From contig CANUEZ040000071.1 of the NCBI GenBank assembly GCA_948099385.1, positions 372,001 through 436,000 on the forward strand: DNA of 64,000 nt, read 5' to 3'. The notes beneath the pieces are model-generated. The model did not search any database, was not told the DNA's origin, and saw nothing but the letters and a program-made list of their open reading frames with translations. Position numbers and translations under genes: made by a program. Within the stretch, counting starts at the first letter, position 1; the number at the start of each line of letters is the position of its first letter. Shown here piece after piece: positions 22,101 to 34,100 of the stretch. The DNA is from Fasciola hepatica. Taxonomy: Eukaryota; Platyhelminthes; Trematoda; Plagiorchiida; Fasciolidae.

Positions 22101-25100
22101 GGCGGCGTTTGAGATACGCGTACACCCGTTTAGGTGCCTTGACACAGTCGGCCTCCAGCCTCTCCTCAAACCTACTTCGCTTTATTGCCTCCATAGGTGA
22201 ACAATGATTCCGTACCTATCTGTACACAGTATAGCCGTCGTCGGTCTCCCGATACCTATGTCATGCTCGATTTCTCTTGCGAAGCAGGCATCGAAGTTCT
22301 CTATTAAACCACGAAGGACCATGCGCATGAGAACGCTGGCGGTGGGGTGGGGCGAAGCGATCAACCAGCTGAAGGGGACCGTCGCGGATACAACTCCAGA
22401 TTGTATTCACGTTTTCAGGATCGTCGTGCTCCCATACCATAGTCAGTACACCCTCTATCATATCTCCAAAGTTCATACGCCAAACGTTTGGTCCGCAGTG
22501 TGAACTAGGTGATGTTTGGACACCGCGTCTCCAGTGTATGTACAGAACAGCATGGTCGCTTGAACCTAAAGGAGGTAGGATATCAATCTTGGAGACGTCC
22601 GACATCCGTGGAGTGAGAACGAAATCGAGAATGGACGATTGATTGCCTTGGAAGCGAGTTGGTTGAGATACGTGTTGGTACAGCGCCAGATCACATACCG
22701 TGGCAAGCAGATTTCGAGAAAAGTTGTCAGCTGCTGTATTAAGGCAGGATGCAGTCCAGTCACTGTGGGAAACATTGGAGTCACCTAGGACGAGGCAGTG
22801 ACCGTCAGATCCCCATCGCCTCAAGGACTCCAAGATGTCCGGTGGCTCTGCAGCAAGTGTCCTGTAGAACAGTCCGAAAACGACGGACCCACTACTAACT
22901 AATTTCACCTTACACCAAAGTGACTCGCCAAGCCGTTGGGGATCCGAATAACGATCAAGCAGATGAGCAGGTATGCCATCTCGAATATAAATTATTACAC
23001 CGCCACCATCTGTGATCCGAGTTTTATCAGAGCGAAACATGTGGTACCCCTGCAGAGCAACCTCGGTGTCCAGAACCTCGTCATGCAACCAAGTCTCAGT
23101 CAGCGCTATAACCACAGGTCTACGGGCTATAGCAAACATTTCCATTTCCTTACGTTTGTTCAACAACCCCCGTGACATTACTCAGAACCACATCTACTGT
23201 CTGTCCATTCACGACACACTGATTGAGATTCATCATAGGGGTGTCCCCCTGGGCTGGAGCTTGTAATGTCATTGCAGTCAGCGGTGGCCACGTCACCTAC
23301 AGTCTCCTCTTCACTACCCGAAAATCACGTATGTATAGATTGTCCTCACCGTTTGCGCTGCTTTCCCGGAGTTCTGTGCGATCTTGCTTGAATTTCTGCC
23401 GATCCTCTGGTTCTAGGTCAAGCAACAGTCGGGCAGTTTCGCCTCTTAGACGCGGCGATCGCCGTGAAGCCTTTTTTGCCTGTTCGCGAGAAGCAAGAAC
23501 AACCTTCAGATGTTGAGGATCCCCAGTTTTGCGTATCTTGCCTAAAAGAAAATCCGTTTTAACCTATATAGATCCAGTCAGCGTCTCTTCACCCGCGGAG
23601 AACAGTTTTTCAAATATACTTCGTAACTGAAGAAGGTCGTGATCGAGACGCTGCTGAGGGACCGACACCAAAGCTTCCGGAATTCCAACTACCAGCAAGC
23701 ACTGATCCCGCGGAGGTGATTTCTTCTGACCCGTATGCACCTGTATCCAAGAATCTCTGTGACCAAGGAGTGTCGTTAACTCAGAGACCGATGGAGGGAC
23801 GGCTGCCCGTGTGGCAGCAGTGATCGTCGTTGCTCCTTGTAATGTCTAAGATAAATAGCGGTTTTGAAAGAAATGAAAAAAAGTACTACACGTATGCTAA
23901 TGAGGAATGAAGAATAAGTGGTAAGTCTTCAGCCAGGCTTCATCACACTTCCCGTTTACTGTTTGATACCAGGAGTGACATTAATCCCGAAGTGTACTTT
24001 TAGGATAGTGTGAGGACCAATCAGTAATCAGTGATTTGGAAATGTGTCTTGTGGCTTACCACGGGCATTCAACTCGTGGTAAAAACTGCCCTAACAGTAC
24101 GCCCAAATTCGTTCATGCGTTAATGTAACCCCGTAATTGCGTCGCCTACAAAATCAGTCCTTCCTAGGCAATTGATCCATGGTTGTCCCAGGCTCTCTGT
24201 CAGTGCAAATAAACGGGGACAAGAGTGTAACTGCGGTGGTGGTCGAGTGGTCTAGTAGTTTTGCTTACCACCACGGAGGTCAGAGGTTCGAATCTCCGTC
24301 ATCACAGGTTACTTTGGTGGTATATAGTAATCCACTGTCGTGCGGATCCTTACCACACCTGACCTATTGTGACCTTATGTGGTTTTCCACTGCAGGTCCC
24401 AGGTTCTGGTTGCCGGTTATCCCTCATAGTGCAGTGGGTCTTTGTGGCTAAGGGTTATACCCCTTCCATTAAACTTCCGCGAAAGCATATGACTAAAAAC
24501 AGCCTGTCCGACTATAATATAAATGAATTGTTTTTTTTTCAATACAATCCTGACTTTATGTGCAGCCGTATTCTGTCTCTCTCTCACTAGGAACGTTCAT
24601 GGAAAAATATGCCATAGAAAATACGTTCGCGTTTGCACTATGCAACACATCCAACAAAACAAATAATTATGTGATTATGAACACTGCAAACAACCACGGA
24701 GGGATTGAGCAAAATAGTTGTCCCGCAACTTCCTAGTTTGCGTTCAAAAGGCTATACCTCTGACTTAATAGGCGTGAATGTTCTCACGGCTGGACAGTGA
24801 ATTGTCTAAGTTGAAAACAATATTGTCATCTTTTAACCCAGATTTTTCTGTTATTCAACTGTATGCCTAGTTCCAGGTTCATGTCACCTCGTGTATGAGT
24901 TTACATGGTTTGTACGATGAGGGGGTATATGGGATGGCTGGTAGGGTAGGATCTGAGGTGGAATATTGTTTTGTACAAAAATCCTGAACTTTAGAAAAAG
25001 AAATCGTACCGGAAATATCACTACTGGAGAATTCAACCATTGCTGATGTGGTGGCGAACTTTGGAAAACCGAACCAAATCCATTGTGAAAATGTGGAAAG

Positions 25101-28100
25101 CTGTCATCGAGATTGCCTTGAAAATCAACAGGCTGATGGGGAAAACAAAGACATCATCTGATACTGCGTCCATGGGGAAACTTAAACACAAGTTGAGAAT
25201 AAAGATCAAAACAGTCTTAGCCCAGAGATTGCGAGAAAAGTTGCTTTCCTTCCCGAGAATTTGCCAAAAGGGGAAGTCGGATCTGATGCCATTCGGATGA
25301 AGATCGTTGAACACTCCTTTTTGGATCATGTTGAAATGGCACAAAGCGCGGTCCCAGTTGGAAGCGAATTATTTTTGGACTATTTCCTGGTAATCTATCA
25401 CAACGGCCGAACAGTCTGGGGTGCACTGAACGTGGTTACTGATCATGTAAGTTGCCTCAAGACAAAGTTTGTTTCGATGCTTATTACTCACCAAACTAAA
25501 CACAACACTGGAGGAGTTGTTGGCTTGATGACCACACTACCGCAAACCGGCATTGGAGAAATGAACCTCGGAGTTCAGAAAGGTTGGAGGTCAGTTCACA
25601 GAACATGAAATTTTTTTGTCGCGAGGGAGCAGTGTGGTGGAGTCTGCATACGACTCGCTGAGTAAGTAAGTAGTTAACTGCCTGAAGACCAATTATGGAC
25701 AATTATGGAACGACAACGAATGTGATCGCGTCACACAGACTGAACGCAAAAAGATGAAGAAAGGCGTGCAAACCACGTGATTGCATCCTCCGATTGGATT
25801 ACGACTGTCTTCGAATGAACCGGACCGCTGTTTTGCAAATAAACATTGTTACATTAGATTGATTTTGGTGATGTCCGAAAGAGAGGTTTTCAATAAACAA
25901 CCCATTTACCAGGTACGTATTGTGGATTATTACACTTGGATTTAACACATCGGCTAGACATTTTATATCATCTGGAATCGGATGAAATTGATTGGTGAGC
26001 GTTTAACGTTTTTTCGGATATCGATGCCTTCCCATGCTGACGACTGATCGGTTTACATCTGTGTAACTGTCAGATAAATAGGCCTCAAGGTAAAACATAC
26101 TAATCGTTGGCGTCGCTGGTGCTCTCATGATGCAGGATCTTGTACATGTGTGTTTTCTCCTTTGGCGGTTGTTCTCCATCTAAGTTACGGAGAATGTAAT
26201 TTCGAGTAAAAGTGGATACATAACGAGACTGCACATTGATGTGGTGTGGTAGCTTGCGTGCCTCAATTGGTTCCAGTCAACAGTTGATTGTATGCCGTTC
26301 GGTTGAATGGTTCTACATGCGTCAATAGGAACAGACTAAAACGCCGATGTTTGCTCGTCGAGTCTGTGTATGTAACCGCTGACTGCATTACCTCTGAGCC
26401 CAAAGGTTAATTCTATCGGGATATGTTCCAGCCGCCTCGAAGCATCCGCTCAACGGACATGGTCGTCGTTGCTAGGCTTTTCAACGGCCAAATTGGATGT
26501 TTGGGACATTCCCAAAGGCACATCAGAGACCCGTTTGCTATCCCTGCTGACCGCATAAACAACGGCGATCGTCTCATCCAGCTGTGCTCTGACCACAGAT
26601 TGTTTTTTGGTGAGTGCGAACTTGTGCCGTAAGAAAAGGCATAGATTCGCATGGCGTTCTCCTGCGTCTTCACAACGTTAGTGTCCATTTTTATTTATTT
26701 ATTTTTACTGTTTAAATATAGTAAAATATTTCGAGAAGGGTTTCGCGGGAAGTTTGAGGCTGCCAATTTAGGGAAAGCAATGCGGCAGCTTGAGGATTCG
26801 AACCCGGGACAGAGGGGTCTGAAGTCTACTATGATTGATCCTCTGACCACCACCGGTCGTGAAAAGAACGCTACAGGACGCCCATGCTAATTGATGGTCG
26901 CAGCAATAGCGATATCAGACACATCCGTTTCTAGCACGATCGAAGCATTCCAATCAGTTATGACAATAGCGGCTTGTACAAACTTTTCTTTCAGATTTAT
27001 GTAAGTTTGTGCATCGGAAATGTTTTTTGTGCACCAGAAGATGGATTTTATCGCAAAAACGTGAAGCCCATTCAGAGTAGTAGACGAGTATTTTGGCAAT
27101 GCGTTATTCAGCTTTCGTGTCTCGGGCAATGGCAAATCTATGAGGGGCTGAAATCTGTCAGGATCAGGTCTCACCTCACTTTGGAAATTGCTTACCCTAG
27201 TAGTTTGATTTTTTTGTAGCGAATGTACATTTACTCACACGGCCGGTAGTAGTCAAGTGGCTTAGAACATTTGATTACCACATCGGTGGTCAGAGGTTCG
27301 AATCCTCGCCATCATTGGTTACTTTGGTGGTAGACACTAATTCACTGTCGTCTGGCTCGTTATCACATCCGACCTATTGATGCCTTATGTGGTTCTTCAC
27401 GTCAAGTCTCGATGTATGGTTGCTGGTTATCCCTAATAGAGAAATGGGCTTTTGTGGCTGCTGGGTATATACCCCTTCCACCGCACTCATGCGCGAGCTT
27501 GTAATAAAAAAGAGCCCAAGACTTCATGCAACAGATGAGTCAATGTGAAATTTGATAATGTTCACAAAGATCGCGATCACGTATGATGTTGTCGATATAC
27601 CCACATGTTCCTGGTGAATGCCTTCGTCAATGAAACGTTGAAAACACTCGACACCGTTAGTGACACCAAAGGGGATACGATAAGATTGATACGAGTTATT
27701 ACAAGCTGCAAAAGCGGCATAGCGTTTCTCATTATGTCAAAGGGGGATTTAGTGATAGGCATTTTCAACTTCGGGAGTACTTTAGCACTAATACTGAGAT
27801 CTTTTCTAGCGTCGATGTATGTGAAACGAATAATTGTTTGACTGTAATCAACAACCATACGTTTTTTTATTCCGTTCCTTGGCGGTGACTAAAGCTTGCG
27901 TTCTCCAAGGGGGAGGTGATGGGTCTGTGATGTCCTTCAGTATTCTCGTGAATTCTACGCGAATGAAGAGTTCATCCTCAGAATGATGGCAGCGATTTGA
28001 TAACCTTCGGATGCTAAGTGTGTGAACAATGAAGGAGAAGGAGTGATTTTGGCAGCGGGGATACCACAAAGAGAAAGTGAAAACCGTTCGCCTTCGGATG

Positions 28101-31100
28101 AGGTTAAAACACTGCGACGGGCTTTCAGAAAGTCATCCCAGTAAAACATCAGCTCACAGATCAGAGAGAACGGGCAGTTTAACACGAGGATACAGGGCAT
28201 CTTCATGACAAAGGGAAGCAATGATGTCCTTTAGGGTCGCTATTTTTCAGTGTGGATACTAACACAATTTGTTTAATCGAGGGTACGACGTGCCGTCGGT
28301 TACATAAGGCGGCACACTCAGCTAGATAACTCGCACAGATTCTGGTATATCTGTAAAAGCTTGAAGCGTTACTTCACTCAGAATTAAGTTCGTAATATCC
28401 TTACTCAGGCAAGTTCGGTGATAGCTATACTGACGGGTGGTAGTAAAGCGTTTAAGAGGAAAGGTGTGTATTTCGAAAGTTCAGAGGATTGACAGACGTT
28501 TTGGTATTATTCCTTCTTGCTGCAAGCCTTACCGACAGCACCTGCTGCGGACACGTACCTGGGATGACGGGTGAAACCAGAAAAAACCGAAGACAGCTTA
28601 AGTGCAGCAAATGTAATACCATCATTAGCCTGACTAGGTGATCTGACTAGTGGTTCCAAGACATTAAGTGGAACGGCAAGAGCAACGTGGTTCGGTTGGT
28701 CACACCATTCACATTGTATATAGCCGAGTTCCAGCGTTCGGGCTTGACCAAATGCTGTTTTTAAACCAAGTGTTCTCTTTCTCTGTAGTCTTTATCGGAT
28801 AGAGTTGGGCAATATTTCAGTGATGAAAGCATCAAGTATAGCGTTTCATTCATATTCTTCGGCGGTAACAACTCCAGAATTACAGTCATTAGAAAGGATT
28901 TCGAGCTTGTGCAGAAGTTAGTTCAAACTTTGACCGGTTTCTTGTCTGGCCGTGGGAAGGTGTCTTGAAATGATTTCCTTCTTAGGTTGCATATAAAGAG
29001 CTTAGGGCCTTGCTATAGTAACATCATAATTCACACAGTTTGATGTATAGATAATGGAAAATCCTTGCATTTTTCCGCATCCAAAAGTTCAACTCAGCGA
29101 GCCGAAATCAAACCGACGACCTCCCGCTTACCGGGCAGATGCTCTACCAACTGAGCTATCGTGGCGCGGCTAGCCGGGTATGAGTATTCAAGGACACGCA
29201 AACTACTACTCCAGTGATACACCGCAGCTGTTCCGGTTTCAATCACTGGATTAGCCTCGTTGGTCACTTCTCAATGTATTTGAAAATGACCTGAGTGATA
29301 TAGCTGCCAGGTGTTTTTTTTATTTGTTTGGAGCAATAGGCTCAATGGCTTGGAGGAGTTTGGTGAGTATGGGATACCCATGACGCCAAACGTCCGCTGC
29401 ATTGGGAGATTTTGGGTGAATACTTAGTCTGTCGGGACGGCTGATGAGATCCATTTTCTGATGAATAAAATGATCCGTAATGAGTTTCGGCAGTAACGCA
29501 ACTCAAAGCAAGAGTTGGGTGAACAAACAGCCCGTTAACTAGATTCCATTCATCAGAAATTTTGAGTTAATGATGAAACAGAAAGAGATATAACTAATGA
29601 GACGAATATAGAACATACAGCGACGGGCGTCAAGCACAAACAGGTCATATAACGTTCACGTACTGTTTATTTCGGTTAGACTCCGAATAATTCGTTATTC
29701 CATTAAATCCGGCTGAGTGGTTTTCCTAGGCTGACAGATGTGATGCACATGGTGACAAACCATCTGCTGCATCGTCCCCTGTTCGCATTTTTTTCCGTAG
29801 TCTATGTTCACGCCTGAGTGTTTTGAAAAGGAGCTAATACAACTGCACTTGGACGGAGAGCAATAACGTTGACCTTAAGACTCCGGTTGGAGAATCAAAA
29901 GAGACTCACACGGTTTGGCATGATAACGATTCGGTTAACGGCCGTCTGCGTCAGAGGGGGAAAACCACGTTTGGGTCAACAAATAAATCAGAAAGGATAC
30001 ATGAAAAAGTGTACACACAAACGACGAGGAATAGGTGCTTCTAGTTTTTTTGGTTGGGGCCCGATGGATCCTATCGTCAATAGGTTCGAAACATATCAGT
30101 GAGACGTTTGACTTTCTGAAAGTTCATGTCTAACCACACGGTCATATTGCGTAGTCCTTTGTTTGTAGGTCCTCACCATATTCATCCATACTATTCTTCG
30201 GCATCAGAGATGAGAAATGCAGCATTCAGTGAAGTAAATCTCATCGAATTTCACTTCATTGTACGGTGGTCATTTTTTCTATTTACCCGTTTTCTGGTTG
30301 TATGGTTAAACTGTGGCGCAGAATGACGGGATCTATCTCGTGGGCCAGTCGAAATGATTCTGTGCGGTCATTTCCATGGGTTTGGATTGTTTTACATTTT
30401 GTTCTTGTCACGGAGCGTAGATTAGTTACATCCTTTCACAATGTGATATTTTAAATATCTTATTGTGCGGTGAATTGAGAAGAGAATTGCGATCGCTTTC
30501 CAACTTCCGGAAATAGTGACGTCATGGAAAAGGCATCCAAGCCGTACTCACTTTTGTTCACCTTTATCACGTTCCCTCATCTAGACACCACCTGCTCCAG
30601 CGAATAATCCAAGTCAAGGAATTCAATCAAGAAACCTTCACTTTACCCCATGAAGATCAATTTCCTGTTTGGTGATCTATTCCGAATTCCAAGAAATACG
30701 TTGCTAGTCCCAGAATTGCTAATCCATTTTTCCCAATAGATTTGAGCTATTCTCCGAATATGTGTCCTGCGATATATCAGGTCAGATCTCAGTTGCACAA
30801 AACTCTTGCCAGATGAACCTCACATCTACTTTAGACCATCGTGATATCTAAAAGCCAGTTAGGTTTTTCCTAAATATGAAGTCACTGAACACCATGCTCA
30901 GCCGCCTAATAAAGAGTGAATTTCGAAGTTGTGATGAGGTGGCGCTGAACATTATCTGTTCTGCAATGGTATTTTAGATTTCTAAGGAACAAAATTCATC
31001 TCACACCGCTATACCAGTATTAAAACAGATAGGAAAGACAGGTAATCTGTCCAGATCTTGTGTTCGTAGTGCTTCTCACGCGAATGTTCCTATTTGTGTG

Positions 31101-34100
31101 AGGTTATTCGGCCATATGCGATGTAATTATGAGCTGATTCATTTGTTTTTTCGTCTTTGTCTATCTATCTGTCAGAAACCATGTCATCGGTAGATTGTTT
31201 GATATTTGTTAAGAGGCCTTATATTCACAACAGTCCCATTTGTGCATCAGGAGTGTGAGTGGAAGTTCCTCTTAGTGGAGTCCACGGAGTAATCGCAACT
31301 GTGATTCGCTCTTGGTTCTGCTCGGATTCGTCTCAGCTGACCTCGAGAGCGACGACACTGCGGTCGTGAGCTGAAATATTAGATCGACCCGTGGTGGTCA
31401 AGTGGTTTGTGGAGTTCATTTACCATCTCGGAGGTCACAGGTTCGAATCCCACCACCTTCGGTCCCTTTGGTGGTAGACAGTAGTTCAGCCATCCAGCTG
31501 GTTACCACACCTGGCCTACTGAAACCTTATGTGGTCCTCCACTCCAAACTCAGGATCGGGTTGTTGGTTATAACTGTTGGATGTTGGGTATATCGCTGCC
31601 ACTGCACTCAAGCGCAAGCATGTAGTAAAATGAGGTTGTATGCACAGATGGGTGAACAAGGTTTCTCAGAAGTGCACGACCGAATTCGCGGTTTTTTGCC
31701 GCTCATCATAACTCTACAGATCACGGTTGTAAGTTCTCATTGGACCCTTCTAAGGGAAGCTTGCACTCACATTCCTGGAGCATAAATGAGATTGGAGTGG
31801 ATAAAGCACATAGCATGTACAAGCGTAAGGACGAATGGGCAGAGGAGTGCCGGATACGCATACTCGATGAGCAGCGATAACCGCGAAACCGGTCATGTGC
31901 CCCCGAGAAACTTTGTCCACGCATCTGCAGATACTACTTACAACAAATAAGAGGTCTTCAGTTTCTCATAAGGTTTCTGTTAAAATAAACTGTCAAAGTA
32001 CTAACAGCTATATCCATTGTCTTTCTTAAATTTTAGAACTCACTGTTGTTCCTGTGAGCCATAAAACCGGTATCGTGCATTTCGAGGATATCGTGGCTGT
32101 GCTCAGACCGAACCAAACAGTTCTCGTTTCGGTGATGCTAGCCAATAACGAGACCGGCGCGATTTCGGTAAGCTGGGACGCTTTTCCGTAAATAATTTGT
32201 TGATCGTACTACTTTTCATCTGCTATGCACTTGTTTATTGGTTTGCATGAACGTCTGGACATAGACATCCATCGTTCCAAAAAAACCTACTCTTCACAGA
32301 GTTCAGACTAACGAGTTACCAATCTCGTCACATCTCTTTTGTATTATTTGGAGCTGAGAATCTCATCCAAATTTCAAAGCATCGACCTGCTGGAATTTAA
32401 CAAATATGAATGGAATGAAAATTCGCCTAATTGATGAAAGAAAGAAAAAAGAGGAAAATAAACAATGACTTTTAGAACGCCAGAGCTCAAAAAGCCGGTG
32501 AAATACGTCCGATCACAGAAATAGCCCTAAATCAACTTGAACATGGTCATTACCTTGTTCCTCAAGTAGCTTGTGCGATATGGTTCTTTCAATACTGTAA
32601 AAAACATTTTTCATCTACGAGAATAGTCGCCTACTTATCTATCGCCGGTGCCACCGAGTAAATCAAATACACTGCAGCATCTAATGTGAGGCATAAAGAC
32701 TTAGAAGTAAATTCGACACTACCACTGCTCCCTATCTTCGTGGCAATCTTAAGTAGTAGAAACTTCTCACCTAGCTCTAGCGTCAGAAGACGACAAACAA
32801 ACTTGTTTTCGGTATTTCAATAATTTACCAAATACGGCTCATTTGTATTGATATAATGTCCATTCTATCCGGTTCTTTCTTCGAGACGAGCGTTATCCCG
32901 GCTGCAGTAAGATCAGCTGAAGTTGAAACAAAGCTATGGTAAACAGACACAGAGGTAATGGATTAAGATCAGCGTTGGGTTTTTTAACATTGACAGTGAA
33001 GTTGCATAGGTTAGCAGTTTCAGAGGTTTTATCCAGTGGCAATCATCTATGGCTCCGAACACCTCACGTTGACACGCGAAAATCAAAACACATTGCTTAC
33101 GTCGCAGTAAATTGAGTTTTCGTAAATGAATAGGTTGTATTTATTATTTCAAGTGCTAGCTGGAACGACCGCAGGATTTATTTTAACTTGAATTTTCCAT
33201 TCAGTACTCTATTTTCTGGATAGTTTGACAGCTGATTTGGAGCATATACCGTGATTGACGGAATTCGTGCTGATTGTCTGTAATCCACCTATTTCTGACT
33301 GTCATTTATTGTCCGACTAGTGAACTAAAAATGGTGTCTACGTGTATTACTATACGTCTAATCTTGGCATTGCTACCCTAGCGTTCCCGCCAGAATGAAG
33401 CAGTGCCTTGACGGCGTTATGATTCAGATGCCGCTGGGGACGTCTGGTTCACAGTAATGTTCCCTCATCTCACCTCATCGCAATTCAGCGGCTTATTGAT
33501 TCTGGACAGTCCTGACTATTCCATTTGCTAGTGCGCTTGTGCGCATGTGCGAGAACAAAACAGTAGCCCAACCGGACGGATAATCAACACATTCCACTCG
33601 CTTTAGGCCACATGAAGTGCGCACGGTCACGTCACTGTCTGTATTCCGAAACGAATATTGACTGAACAGTTTCTCTGACGAATGAGAAGACCGGCAATTT
33701 TCAACACTGCTTCTGTAAGATATTCTCACTGGTAGCGACTTCATTGCCATTGCACGCCTCGCGCACTCAGATTTAACCTACGGCTCATAGTGAAGATAAT
33801 TTTCGTGATGCCAATTTATTTTTAAAGACGGCGCTTTTGTCAACCTCTTGAGTAGACACGCTAGAAATTTAGTCTGATGTTGGCGCACGATTACTCTCAA
33901 TTTCGCCTTTAATCGGCTGTCTTTTTGAGACTGGTGATGGTCGAACGGTATATTTTGCATCGCTTCTGAGAAATCAGGTACGAACACTGCTACGGCTGTC
34001 TGTAATTTAGCTGTTTGGGGATACCAAAAAGCACGTAGGAGGTCCGTTTTTCTATCCTAACCAATGGGACTGACAACGGCGATCGTCTCATCCAGCTGTT

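Noticed and set aside
29098..29165. A functional tRNA-Thr gene on the minus strand
   Set aside because: The acceptor stem has at least three mismatches, position 33 is not T and the T loop is altered; a related degraded copy suggests a SINE.
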